Source of the DNA: Telmatactis stephensoni
Taxonomy: Eukaryota; Cnidaria; Anthozoa; Actiniaria; Isophelliidae
Assembly: GCA_029948255.1 (NCBI GenBank)
Contig: JALIZF010001880.1
Coordinates: 682,001 to 746,000 of the forward strand
Direction: 5' to 3'
DNA length: 64,000 nt
Part shown: one piece after another, positions 20,351-34,600 of the stretch
Numbering within the stretch: the stretch's first letter is position 1
Layout of the letters: every line of letters begins with the position of its first letter
Notes under the pieces: generated by a model
What the model was told of the DNA's origin: nothing
The model's input: the letters and a program-made list of their open reading frames with translations, nothing else
Database searches by the model: none
Position numbers and translations under genes: made by a program

Positions 20351-22130
20351 CATTAGGTCATAATAAAGATGCCATTTATTCGAGGGCCCCCCATTTATGT
20401 TTAACCAGGCTTTTGAAGTCCCCCAGAGGATTTTTGCAGAATTTCAGCCCCCCTCCCCCCCCCCCCCCCAATTACTCATACTAGGAAATCATAGATGGTA
20501 ACGTACTTATCGTGTCTGAAGAGAAACGACTCGAGATTGCCAATCAAGTTTATGACGGCGTTGCATGATTCTGTGGGAGCAAAATGGACGCTGTAGAAAA
20601 AAATCGTTCAGTTCTTTAGCCGAATCAACTATACTGGTGATTAAAGGTGACAAATTCGCAAGGATTCTTGATTCTTCCTCTCCCATTATATTCGTAAAAT
20701 ATGCTAGTGTACCTTTCAATGGAGCCAGCAGATGGGAGAGCCTTTCTCTTTGATATTGACGATGTATAGGTTGTCCTCATTACCTTCAAAGGCTCTAACT
20801 AGGCGACAATTCATTGTTGACTGATTACATTTGGCTGATATTAAATCAAAAGTGCTATCTGTGAGGCTATTTGTATCACACTAATTCAGAGCCCCTCCAT
20901 TAGTATAGAAGAAAGATTAAGATCCCCCCTCTTTAGAGCTCCGAAAAACTTCAGCACCCCACCTCAATATCTTTACCCCCCCCCCCCCCCCCTTGCCATA
21001 ATAAATGAACTTTACCTAAATTCACCAAGCGGCAAAATGTCGACATTCAGCTCAAGCATGAAAAAGCCTGTGCCATCAAGGAAATCCGAAACTCTAGTTT
21101 GATTAAATTTAGTTTTAGCTCAAGAACTTAATCAAAACATTTTAGAATTTTAGCACATCAATAGAACGTGGGTTGATAAATTGCCTGATTGTTGATAAAC
21201 TCAAGAAATTTTAGTAAGAGTGGTCACGTGATCAGTTAGTGGGATAAAATGTTACACATCGGGAAAACCTACATAGCACTCAGTTGGTGTAATATATTAA
21301 AAAATATATTGCGTTCTATTGTCTCTCGCTCTATTGTATTATGTGTCTTGTATTATATTGTTATATCAACTGCGTCCTACGTAAGTTCTCCCGTTACAAA
21401 TCAGTCTTTAATTACTAGGTGGCGAGATTAAGCGATAAACCATGGCAGATCCCTCAGTATAGTCCAAATATTGTCCATTTTAAAAGATTGAAAAATTAAC
21501 CAGTTTGGAATGGACGACGTTTGGAATGGACGACCATTGTTCTTCAGAAAGATATTGTATAAAACAGGTCATGTGATCTGATAATCAATTCACTTTTCTT
21601 AGAATCTCTTTCATCAATTCCAAAACGTGAATTCATAAAGCACATAGGTAGAGAGGAATAGATTTATGTTACTTGTCAGAGTAAACATAAAATCGCCATC
21701 TCCTAGCATTTTTTAAATTTGCCTACTTGATGAAGTCATATGTCACGTGATCACAATAATTTTCATGTCAAATAACTTAGGGCCTAAAATACCATTCCTA
21801 TACTGGGTTTTTGTCTCATACAAACAAATCCCCGGCAAAATATTGAGGAAAACAGATTTCATTTCCTATTTTCGGCTCTATAGAAAGAAATCTGTGGCTA
21901 ATTCTTTGTAAGCGTGATTCACATTGCACCCTCTCCAAATTAAACTCCTTCTTGTTGGGCTTTCCATGATGTACCATAGGAGGCCCACAGCTAACTGTAT
22001 CAATCTTTTTTTTTTGGATATTAATTTTTAATGGCACTGATTAAACAATAAAAAACAATAGAATCAGCAAAAATAGCAGTAAGAATATTTAGTACGATTT
22101 ATGTTGCACGCCTAGCTCGTGACTGTCGAC
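20350..22130. other. Gene-free region with poly-C tracts and E-box-like palindromes
   Basis: C-homopolymers lie at about 20448-20469 and 20975-20993. GTCACGTGATC-type sites occur near 21225 and 21740, with a variant near 21567; they resemble the element in gene A intron 15. No supported exon. Confidence 0.4.
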
Positions 22131-22134
22131 GTTT

Positions 22135-22470
22135 TATTTTATTATTATTTTTTATAAAATAACTATGATGTAACGCGCGCTCTGATTGGCCAAAGGACGC
22201 GTGTCGCGCGTTCTCTATAAGAAAACACAGCACGCGCGCGCACATTTTCAAACTTTCTCCAACGAAAAAAGAAAATAAAACTTCAATTGTATTTCATAAA
22301 AGAAATAGAAAACGAGGCAGCAGTGCTATGTTGAGTTATAGTAGCACGCGGGAATTGTAAGAAGACTCGAGAAGTGTTAGGAGAAGCACGAGGCGTATTT
22401 CACTATTTTTGCAGAAAGTTGGGAGACCAATCAATCATCTCGCGCACGCGTCTTTGTTCAACTGTTTAAG
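22135..22470. mobile_element. MITE with AACGCGCGCTCTGATTGG core
   Basis: TTTTTTATAAAATAACTATG, then TAACGCGCGCTCTGATTGGC and a CG-rich stretch. Related cores occur at 1935, 5745, 25930, 43370, 43848 and 52010. Boundaries are not exact. 22470-24890 beyond shows only AT-rich sequence and possible TTAAGGTGGC-type element ends near 22465, with no supported gene. Confidence 0.45.
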
Positions 22471-24889
22471 GTGGCTCGTTACTATTTATTCCAGCATTGG
22501 AGATAATTTTGATGCGCGCTATTCCTCAGCTAAAATTTTATCTATTTCTGAAATTTTTGAAATCCTAGACAAACTTTAAATGTTAAGGTAGTTCCGGATC
22601 CTTGGATTTGATCAATGAATTTCCTTTAAAATCCTATCTTTTAAAGATGATTGTTAGGCAAGTCAAACACCGAGAAAAAACGAGGGGGTTACCATATTGG
22701 TTACTGAGCTATAAAATGTGGTAAAAGGTGGTATTTTCAATGACTTGCAACGATTTTTCTCGAAATGCACATATTCAATATGGTCTGAAGAATGCGAACA
22801 ATATTTTCCCGAAAAAAGGCCTGGACAGTCTCAAAAGATAGATCCGAGGTCTTTCTAGCAGTTTTAATCGTATGTACTGTTTGATGAGTTGCAAATATAA
22901 TTATAAGGACTTATTATGCAACATCTTCTATAAATGCTGTATTCGTTGTAATTGTAGTCACACTGAGGATGAGGTCTGGTACCTCGAAACATGTCTGTGA
23001 ACATTAAAAATGTTATAAAATTTATCCAAATTATCATCTTATTTCTAAACTATAAGGACATACTAGAAGCAAATTACTACACAAATACGCGTTCCCAAAT
23101 GTGTGTGGAGTTGTAATAACTGAAATAACTGAAGTGTGAATAATATACGACAATGCCATCAATGAAGTTGTATTTTTATTTTTTAATTCGATAAAGTGAT
23201 GAGTACGCTTTTCATTAGAAAGAAAAGAAGAAAAAGAAGAAAAAAACCCATGAAGTCACCGTATTATTTTTAAGAGTTAGAGAAGCACAAAAGAGAAAAT
23301 TCTCCAAAAACGAACACCAAATATCACCCATTTTAGCAATTTTATCGCCGGCTTTTTCGATGGATAAGATTAACTAAATTTAAACGTTCGAGGATAAATG
23401 TATATATTATACAGTTGTACACGAATTCTTGATTTCTGGTATTTGGATGGCAAAATATTATTTTTCTCCACTACAGATAGCGTTTCTACGATTTCAATCG
23501 TTCGCTTACTAGTGCCCAGACTCCCCGTGGTAACAGCAATTTTCTTTGATAAAAGTGCGCGCGCGCTCGAATGCACGCGGAAGATACGCAGTAGCAAGGG
23601 TCCGGAACAAGGACGTTCATGGCCAAAAGTTCCCATCGTCAGATTTCTTTAAAAATTTGCATGGTGAAAGTTAAGCATATTAGAAGTGTAATGAGCAAAT
23701 AAGAAATGGGGGTCACCGACTTCGTTTAGCCGTCAGATTTCTTCGAAGTTTACCCTATTTGCGGTCAGAACACACGAATGATGCAGAAATGGAAAGGTGC
23801 CAAAAAAGAGCTATATTCACCTGAAAAATAATTTTATTGGCCCCATACCCAACAAAATTCTAGAAATAGACCAAATAATTGATTAGCGATTATTTTTTGC
23901 GTAGAAAATTAGAATCATGAGATGCTGTTCGGCTAAATGTACGGAGTTGTAGGCTCCAAATTACGCGAAATTCTATTCCAACTATGCACAAAATGCATGT
24001 GTAATTTCGATTTGATCCCATCGTCAGATTTTTTTTATTTAGCCCATATAATAAGTTATTATGTTGTGCTTTAAAATAAGAAAATAAAAAAGGGAGGTCA
24101 CCGACTTCGTTTTTGAGATATGAGCTATTCAAATGTCTTTCGATGGCAATCGTGACGTTATTCTTTGTATGTCACGCCTTTTTCGCTTTCTACAAAACGT
24201 CTGAGCGCAAAAAATAAAATAAAATAAAATAAATAAATATAAGTATACTTTTTGTGCTTTTTATACACAAAAATCATATAATAAATCGGCTTTTGATTTC
24301 GACAAATAATGAATAAATTTCGGGTAAAATGCTCATCTCATGAGCGCATGCTTGATGACGTGTGTACGTGATAGCGTGACGCCACAATTCAACCACTTCA
24401 GAAACAAATATTTGGAAAAAAGCAAGAAAAACGTTGTTTTTCATCATTTTCTAATGTTTCTACACAGTATTATAGAAATAAAAACTTTTCCAAGGAATTT
24501 GTTTTCATCGGGGTAAATTCTTGGATATATGAACGCATTTCAAAAACTTCAAATCTGCCAAAGAAGTCCATAATTTTCAAATCTCTCGATGAATTTTCTT
24601 GTTACTCAGCCAATAAGCAGCCAACTGGCCTGAAGGTTTCCATCTGGGATGCATGTTTCGTTCCGAAACTGACCATATATACAACTTGCTGAGCATGATA
24701 TTCGATTTATCACGACTTTGCGTTGACTACTATAAAAGAAATACGTAAGATGTTGAAAGTCGGTAAGACTTTTGCATATATGCTATACTTTGTGATTCGT
24801 GACTTAGCGAAAATGCGATATGTCAAAAGAACAAACAAGGTTTATGGACAAGGCGCAAAATTGAAAAATTTGATCGCAAAAAAGTGCAG

Positions 24890-25030
24890 TGAGCATTTTA
24901 GGGTAGAGGCTGGTAACATAACTATTCTAAACGAATTTTTCATGCTGAATCCGAATATGACTGTTACCAAGACGTATTCTGCAATCTTATACCTATAAGT
25001 AACGTATTTGTGAATTGCTACAGTCATTTC
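24890..25030. repeat. Second copy of the 590-720 repeat
   Basis: High identity to 591-720 (GGTAGAGGCTGGTAACATAA with one change; CCAAGACGTATTCTGCAATC exact). Lies just downstream of the gene A stop codon. Confidence 0.75.
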
Positions 25031-25130
25031 ATACATAGTTTTCTTTAGACTTAACCCTGTGTTAACGCTAGTCCATCTGTGAGCCACTGGACCCGGGGCT
25101 TCCTGGATAAGCTGACGTACTAACACATCT

Positions 25131-25645
25131 CTAAACAGCAACCTGTGTTAGTTTACCACTAGCCAACTGTTTGTCTTCCTCCTCGTTGCTTTCCTTTTTA
25201 TTCAATTTAAAGTCTTGACAGTCATCTTGGAATGGACTACTTTCTGCTGCAACTAAATTAACGCAGAATAATGAGCCATACGTGATCGTATTTGAGATTG
25301 AGCACAAGCGAGCGAGTATGAAATAGATAAAAAAGTGGTGTCGATGATCATCCATGATGGCTGCCGTGACGTCACCCTTATGACGTCATCGTTTCTTCCC
25401 TCGTTCTCGATCCCTGTAATGTTATCTTTTCTACCTTATGGTGTCACCTTTGAAGTTTTGGGACATGCGCACAGCTACAGCTAGCGCACTAAAACGTGAT
25501 TAGATACTATTATGGGACAATGTATTGGGATGATTTTACACTCACCTTTTTCTTTTGGAGATCTCTTTTGCTTTTGGTCTTTGGTCAAACCAGTGGAATC
25601 AGTACTGCTGAAATAGCTGTATTTGCTTTTAAAAGCGGTCTGAAT
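25131..25645 (-). CDS. Gene A exons 18-19: cytoplasmic tail
   Basis: Exon 18 (25546-25645) gives a Ser/Lys-rich segment (STDSTGLTKDQKQKRSPKEK). Exon 19 (25131-25252) gives an acidic and Lys-rich end (LNKKESNEEEDKQ ... LTQVAV) with TAG at 25131-25133. The tail diverges from gene B, whose last exon ends KTNTWM. Confidence 0.75.
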
Positions 25646-28600
25646 CTGGAAACATTCAGAAATTCATACATATTAATTATTTAACAAATGAGTCTATGTT
25701 TCAGTGTGTCTGTACTCTGATAAATGCACATGCAGATAACGACAAAATGTGGTGAGAACAAAAAAGTAGCGTGGCTGTTTGCACACATTTTGTCGTCTTC
25801 TTTGCATCTATAGTGTGCATCTGGAGTGCTTAAGCAACCTACCAAGTGCACCCAAAACTCGATAGTTGCACGCTATGTGTGTACCAATCCGTTTATAACC
25901 AAAACTTTTGTCCTCATTTACTTCAGCAACGTCTATCAACCAATCAGAGCGCGCGTTATATCGTACTAAGTTTGATGCAATTTTTGAAAAACAGATACGA
26001 TCAAGGGAAGGGTCAAGACTTTACCTGTTGGTTCAGTAGACAATGGAAGATAAAAATCATCAGTCCTTGTAGTGAATTGAAGATGGCGAAAATGTACTTG
26101 AAGGCCAACGTTGCTGAATTGAATGCCAACAAACCAAATAACCACGTGATCCCAAGCAGAGGAAGAATGACCGCGGTGGCCTTGACACCCATGCGTAGTT
26201 TTTCATCACGTGACTTACTTTGCACGTGACGCGTGCCCATCATTTGACGTATGACAAGAATAAAAACGACGATGTTGACCTGAAAGAAACCATTTTATTT
26301 AGTTTTTGGTATGGAAAAGCTTGCAATAAAGCTTGAATAAACCCATTGAACATGAATTTGATTATCAAGAAAGCATTTCTTACCAATAGAACGACAATTG
26401 CTGGAGCGACAAAAGCCCAGATGAGCCCGTTGTCAACTGCAAGCCAGCATGCGGTCTGATTTCCATAGTAACCATAACCTTGTGTTTGAGTGGCAGCCAA
26501 TGAAATACCGACGATAAGAAGAGGAAATCCTAAAAAGATGAAGGAAAGCGATCAAAAAGACAAACTAAAAGGCATTTTTATGTTTGAAGTGAGATTGCAC
26601 TGTTGCACGGTGCCCAAAATGATCAAAATAAAATTGACTTAGATTGTTATATATTACAAAACATAAATTGATTCCTAACAAAAAGATTTATTCCGATGAA
26701 CTCAACATTTTGGTGTCATTTTTATAACATAAGATCAGTCACGTGACCTGTGACGTCATAAATCACATTTTTAGCTCTCCGGTGGTGTAGACAAAACAAA
26801 CCATAGTGATTTATATATATAGTTTTAGAGTTCTTTCTAGGTGTAGATTATGAAACTGTCTTAGCTGTTCGACTATCTATCTTCGTTAAAGAGATAATAT
26901 GTAAAATAGGTCACGTGACCTGGATTATTTTCAAATTAACCTGAATATCTCGTTAATTAAAAATGGTGAACAAGCAGCCAAGACAGATCCATATACAACA
27001 CCTTAACACAACTCTAAAAATGTAAGAACATTTAAAGTTCGTGTTGTCTGATGTAACAGGTCACGTGACCAATCTCCCATTACGAAACCTATGCCAAAAT
27101 GTTGAGTTTAACAAAAATTGTTATTCGGCAAAAAAATTTCTTTGAGGTTGAAACCTAGACCGCATTTCAGGCAATTTTTCATTTTTGAGCAAATGCCTTT
27201 TAAAAAATCCCAGGCCTTGATGTGCTTGAGCTGTTCGTAGGGAAACAAGTTCCAGCTTGTAACATATACCTAAACAGAATGCAGTAAATGTATAGCAGGC
27301 AGGATGATTCACCTGCTAGGATGATTCGCCTGCTAGGATGATCCTAGTGCCATGTAAACATCCCCTTACAGCTTTAATCTTTCAACACGTGTGAAAACTC
27401 ACCCCATCCAAACAACAGGAAAAACTTGATTTTTTCTTCAACTACAGCACCAATGACTTTCACAAAAATAAGGTAGAGAAGAATTCCTTCGCACAACATC
27501 CAGCAGAACACGGCCAGTAGAAAGTAATGCAACAAAACAGCCATGACAGTACATCCAACCTTGGAATTCGACCCAGAGAAAAAGAAGATATAAGATGTTA
27601 AACATGAGAAGCCAGCAAGGTTTCCGCGTCTCTGAACCGGTGTTTCACCTATACATGACGAAGTGGTTGACGCCTCAAGAAGGTTTTTTAGTATTTATCT
27701 CAATAGCTGTGTAGTGACAACGAAGTAACTCTCTCGACAACCAGGTAAAAACTTTGAGGAGTACAGAATAATTACCAATTAATGATGCTTAATGATGTGA
27801 CAACGAAAAAAATATTTATATCTATACTTACCAAGTACTCTACAATTATACAGATGTACTGCATTGGCTGAGCTATGTTTACTGGGCACTCATAAAATAG
27901 ACATTTCTGGGTATATATGGCTATGGGTATTTCCCATAGCCGCTTTAATAAAAATTCATTATAAATCTGATCAAATATACATATATTTAAAAACTATTGC
28001 CAAAATATGGGCTAACTTGTTGTCATTTATAAGAAAGAAAGAAACGTTTATCGATATAATATGCGCGCACTTTATTGAGGCGACAGGTCGATTCATTGGC
28101 CTACCTTGGTGTCTCGTGCAGTTTCTTCTGCTATGACAAGAATACAAACCACAGCAATAGCCACGCATATGTTCATCAGCACGATGGTTCGTGGTGCTTT
28201 CAGAATTCTCCAGAAAAACATCGTCACCAAGATGGTCAACAGGACACCAAACAACGAGATGGCACAGCCTATGGTGGAGATTAAGGACGGGGGCCACAAA
28301 TTCCAGCACGCACTTTGTTCTGCACATGTTACTCAACGAGCGTGCACAAGACTTCATACAAATTTGAATAATAAACTTTTTATCAAAGATAGTGTTTTGC
28401 ACAAAAGCTGTTGTAAAAACAAACTAGTTTTATGAATTTTGGAGAAGAAAATTGTGATTTGGAGAAGAAAAACACATGTCTTCTTATATTCTAAAATAAA
28501 ATTCATTCTGGATAATTAAAAGCACATAAAATCAGTTCTTTTGACCACCAGGACTAACAAATGCCGTAAGCTGCCATCTTGACAATGTCCCATATTGCAT

Positions 28601-31600
28601 TGTATTTCTTTTCCACTCTCTAGGGAGGAATGGGGATTGTGTGGTTATTTAGGCAAATCCTGGCCGAATACGTTTTCGTGCGTTTATCAGGAAATAACTT
28701 TTCAAATCGCAAGGATACCTCATAATTTTATTTTCTCATTTGCTTTTAGATTAACTAAGCTACATGTATACAAAAAATTACGGTAAAAAAACTTATTTGC
28801 GATATATTTTTTGCTAAATAGCGTTGGATGTCCGGCCTCCAATGAGTAAAAAGGAGGCAAGAAAATCGACAAAAATGCGTGTCAGTAATTTGAAAAATAT
28901 GAGTTTTTTCTTTTATTTTAAGGGATTCGACCTTTCAAAGTTTTTAGTAATTTCATCGGACTTCTTTATGAATGAGCGTTTTAAAAATAATACTTTATTG
29001 GAAGTGCAAAAAATCGCTGGTCAGCGGTAATTGGCTACCTTTAGCATTAATTATCTTGGCTAAATGCATGGGTACCCCCAATTTTTTTTCATAAATCAAA
29101 AGCCCTATACACAGTCTATAAGAAAAATTGAATTAAAAATGAATCGCAATTAGTGGCCCCCGTCCTTAACTCCAGAGCTTTGCGGTGTTCCTCTGGAATC
29201 TGAAACATTTGTAAAATAACAATTAAAGAAACTATCTACTACACGTCTAACTTAAAACCATCAAAGACTGTACCGGTCCTCCATAAGGATCCATGAGGGC
29301 TGCAAACACCGTCAGATGGTCACATTCACAAGTAGTCACGTGTTGGTTTGATTCACTAGTTACCAGGCTACAACCGTGTGTCAACCACGTACTTGGTAAC
29401 CCTTCCTTCCAAAACACACACGTTCGTGGTGGAACTGGTTTGACGACCTGGAAAACGTGAACAGCTGCTGTTTAGACCATTTATTTTCATTGCAGCACAA
29501 TACTGCAAATTTGACATTACCCTCTTGTTTTTTACCACAATTTTGACTTTTTCCTTGAATTTTCCAGTTGGTGTTGGACGTACAACACTGGTGACCATAG
29601 TGGTATTGGATGGTAAAACGTCGTCTTGTCCGCCGCCATCTTTAGTGGTATTGGTGTCGTTTTTTTGAAGTCGCATTACAGAGTTCAGTGTCTTGTATAC
29701 CAAACTAACAACTTGATGATCTGAGTCTTGGGAAAAGACTTCAGCTGGTAAAAACACGGAGCTTCCAAACTTCTTATAATTGAACTTTAGTCCTGTCCTC
29801 TTTGCCTGTGCAAAAGAAAATCTCATTCAGTTTGTTTTGGACCGTAAGTCATTTTGCACATGAGTGAATTCACGGGAATTCTTTTGCAAAAGAGTGACGT
29901 AGCCGGAAGTAGTTTTTCGCAAGAGTGACGTCACACTATTGTCAGTATCAATTATACCTCATTGTGTTGATTGACTCTGTCCAGTCTCATGACCACATTA
30001 GTTGTTTCAATGAGTTTGGGAGATGAGCCCGTCGTCTGATCGGTCAGCTGAAGTCCGTAGGTATTGATATTTGTTACTAATTGATTCCACAGCGACTTTG
30101 CATCCTAAAAAGGTTTTATATCATTTTCATAACGAAGAAGAAAGATTTTATAGGGGGTCTGCATGGGGTTAATTACCGTTAGCTGTAAAACGGCCAAAAA
30201 TTCAGCAATTATCCGTAAAAATGTTAAATGTTACTTTGCCTTATCAAATTCTAATTAAGAGTATTCGAATTTATATCAAAACAACATATCATGTGTTTGT
30301 TTCTACCTCTTTCTGATTGTCTTCATATTGTATCCAACGTTGTTCATTTGTTGGTTCTAAAATATTGCTGCATATTTGAAGGAAATGTTCTTGATCTTTG
30401 CTAGAACTAGTAATATCAGTCTTGTTGCTTACTTGGTCGTTATTTACCAACAGTGAAAGTATCTTGACGGTCATAGCGATGTCTCCACTGTTTAATTCTT
30501 GTATTTCTTCTGGGCTTGTCTTTGTAGCGCTTTTCAGTTTTTGCAGAAGTGCACTTGAAGTAGATGATGCTGTATAGTTGAGTGATATGATTGCCTCGGC
30601 CTATTTGACAAGGTATTGTCAGTTATGAATCGCGAATTCCATTCTTAATGCCTAAAATTTTTTGATTATTTCCAAATCAAATTTTGATGCACATACAGCA
30701 CCTTTATTTCATGAGTATGGGTTATTAAATCTGGATAATATTCATACTCTACAAATAGGGTTATTCATGTTTTCTGTACACAACAAAACAATTCCTAAAA
30801 TATTTTGTGACATGTTTCGTAAGAGTTCAGAGATACACTGCTACCCAACTAGACAATCAAGCAATTACAGAACCCAACATTGCCGAACCAACATTAAAAA
30901 GTTTACTATTGTTAGCCAAGGTCCCAAGCTCTGGAACTCTTTACCAAAAGAATTAAAATCAAAACCCACTTTAAGCTGCTTTAAAACCAATCTATATAGA
31001 TATCTAATAAACTCCATGCCATAATTATTTGTGTATAAAATAAAATCTTGTATATTTCTCACCATCATACATGGATAAATATGGCTGTCATTGTTATTCT
31101 ATTATAGAAATTATTAAGTATTTATTTTAATTTATTTATTTAAATTTTCCAATTAAACCTCATTTTTCCTAATTGACCTTTTAAAATAATTACAAGCTAG
31201 CTTATTTAACTAGGCAGTTCAAAAGTATAAGCCCACGGCTTCTTTTTGTACCGCCTTGCCATCGGGGAATAGATTATACTTCTGCTTTGTTATTTTCTCT
31301 TTCCATATTTTATCTAACTCAATAATTAGCTCGCAAATGTATTTTCTTTTTCAATGATTGTTATATAATTATCTTTATAAATGATACTGTTATATTTTGT
31401 AATCTATGATATTTTGTAAAATCTATAATTACCTAGTACATGTATCTACCCCGATGGTATATAAATAAAGATGATGATGATCTTATATAACAAATGCATT
31501 TGTTGAAAAGTTGATGTGTTAGCCTTTTACGGGAAAGAAAATTTGACACATGTACATATCCAGTTTCCATTTGCTAGAGCCGCTGAACTTCTTGACAAAA

Positions 31601-34600
31601 TAGGTGCAATTATGCAGAGTTAGCCTCCTTTTCAAGAAAGAATGACGGGATTAAAATCGATTTCTGTATTGTTCTTGCTTTCCTCGCTTGTATTTTCAAA
31701 TAATCTACCTTGACTCGAGGCTAACCCTGCACCAGTGCGTTTTGTTGTCTAATTTTACAGCGGTATGAACAAACTCGATTTGTCTAAGCAAAGCTCTACA
31801 AAATCACCGTTCCTTGTCCATCAACCAGAGCGGTTTGCACCTTCATGACTATTTGGATCCTTTTTTCACCCGCCAACTGAAAATCACTGCCGTATATACA
31901 CCAACCAAATAAAACTGTTTCAAATTTGTTCTAGCAAATGTGCTTGTGTAGATTGACGGGCCTTCGGGCACGTATACAAGTGTTCCGGAGGGGGGACTCC
32001 TATATGTAAGAGGACGGGGATGCTCGTCGGAAATTTTGAAAATGACCCCTAAAAGGTACCTGAGTGGGAGTGGCAACAATTGATTTCTACCCCTAAAAGG
32101 TATCAATTCAAAAACAATAATAAAGAATGAAAGTAATGAAACACTTTGTTATTGATGTACTTTGAAGATTCAATTCAGATCATCGAAATCGTCCCTTTAA
32201 TGTTACCCCAAAACAGTCCCTAAAAGGTACCAGCTATGTCTCTGGTAGTCCAATTAAGTCTGAGACACCCTAAAAGGTAGCAGAATGCAGATTTTGACCC
32301 CTAAAAGGTACGACAAGCATCCCAGTCCATTTACGATCGGAGTCCCCCCCGGGACAAGTGTATCAAGTCTTTTTAAAGACTTGATAAGGTCAAAATACCT
32401 GCCCAAGAAGATTTACAAACTCAATGGATGTACATGCGCTCAGGTTCGGATCGCTCCATGTTGGTTTAGAATCAAGTCCTGTTACACATCGCCTTGTAGC
32501 CACGCCTGAAATCAAATCGATGGACAAAACAGCATTATACAGCAGCTGAGTAAAAACGTGAGATTAATATTTCACCCTAAAATGGACCTAGCCTCCACGT
32601 ACATGTACTTCAACGAATTTTCTGACGAATCGCAGAAAATATTAAATAAAGATCAAAACTATATTTTAGTTAAAACAAACAAAACAGCTGTAAATCAAGT
32701 TATATTATATCAATAATTATCACTGTCGGTGAATTATCGTACAGATGTACAAACTTTCCCCACATTTTATACATCTGTACGATAATTCACCGACAGTGAT
32801 AATTCATCAACAATGTCTCCGAACATTTTGTGGTTGATTGTAATTCCATGAAGGACTCAACGTGACAGCTAGGGGGCATTTAGGTACGGCAATCATTGCA
32901 ACTGAGTTGATTTACCGATGGTTTTGCCAGGACAAGGTTTCATATCTATCGCCCCTATTGGCATTGGTGACCAATGGACTTTACTTGCAAACTGCTGCGG
33001 ACATGTTGGTAAACCTGGTTGTTTCATTCGAAAGAGAAAGTTAATTCTAGCATAAATTTCAGTAACTTTTGTAGTAGTGAAAGCTACTGAAATTTATATA
33101 CTGTATACACGCGCTGTTACGCGATGCAATATTTCTTGCAACTCGTTTAATTTTGCAATTACTGGAAAATCTGACCCTTTTCCATACTATGTAGATTATG
33201 TGTAAATCATGATTTACACATTATGTAAAATAATCTACAAAAAATTTACATGCTATAGTTGTACATGATAATATGTAAATAGTTTGGAAATTTTAACAAA
33301 CGATATACCTTGATTTGATTCTTTGTAATGTTTGTAAATTTTAATTACGTACAAAACAAGGCCCACTCAAGGACCATAAATTGTCTTAAAACGCCTTAAA
33401 ACGCCGTAAAACGCCTTAATATATTCAATGTAGCCTAAAGTAGCCTTTAAGTTAATTTAACTTTTTTAATAAGTTGCCTTAAAACGCCCTAAAAAATAAC
33501 ACAGATATCTCCATATTTTCTTAAACCGCCTTATAGCGCCTTAAATTGCATTAAGTCGCAGTAAAAAACGGCGACTCAAGGACCCGGGATAGGCCTAAAA
33601 CAAGTTGCATAAGCCATTGCAGGGATGTTACACAGTGCAACGTCGAAAAATATTGCTGCAATGGTTTCTCACATGGTTTAGAGCGATACACGGTATGTTA
33701 CACGCTGCAATGGTCGTGCAACTTGTTTTACATTGCCACTGCGAGACAAGTTGCAGGAAGTTACACCGCGTGTAACAGCGTCTTAAGAAGTTTAAACATC
33801 AATAGAAATTGCAAGTTTTTCTTACTAGATTTCATGACTGTCAACATAGCTAACGGACTTTTCGCCACTGGATTTGACAATGAATCGTTAACGACTAAAA
33901 GACACTGGAAGGTAAAAGTCTGGATTGTTTTCCCATTAGTGATACGAAGATTCTTAAGCGTTCCTTTGTTTTCAGCGATCTTTATTGGTTTTGGTCCTTG
34001 TTTTACCAAGACAAGTTTCATCGAACCGATATCTCCGCTGACCACTTGACAGGAAAAGGTTGCAGAATTGCCTGGTAAATGAATAGTGTTTGCGGATTTG
34101 CTTTAGTACTGCAGGTTGTGCAAGCCATGGGGGATCCTATAATTTTAGGATAATTTTATATAGAAGAACTATGTAAAGGGGGATTCAAACCTGAGCCCTT
34201 CTATTTGCTTTATATATATTGCTTTGTACGCTGATGTTACGCGCTGCTCTAAATGATTGCCTGGGGTGCCTGTGATGCTAATGAGAAGGGGCGGATTCAA
34301 AAACACATAGTCTTCGAGCAGGCAGTTTCTCTTCCCCATCCCCTCCCCTCCTCCTCCCCAGTCCCCTAAATCGCCAGCTTTGTCTTTTAATTAAGAGGTT
34401 AGCACAAATTTTCGTTAGGATCACTATGACCATCATTTTATACATCATTTGAACATCCAATCCTTCCATTATATATATATGTATATCTGTTTTACCTATT
34501 ATTATTATCATTATTATGAATATTTAATTGTATATATTTTTGCAACATATATAATTACGCAATTCAGCTACCAAGAGTTTTCTTGGTAGCTGCAATGTAA

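Noticed and set aside
24723..24998. 91-codon frame similar to the frame at 484-690
   Set aside because: Similarity covers a shared DNA repeat including flanks, not a protein family.
28075..28435. Plus-strand frames over the TM1-TM2 exon of gene A (and at 46062-46362 in gene B)
   Set aside because: Antisense shadows of the conserved minus-strand 7TM exons.
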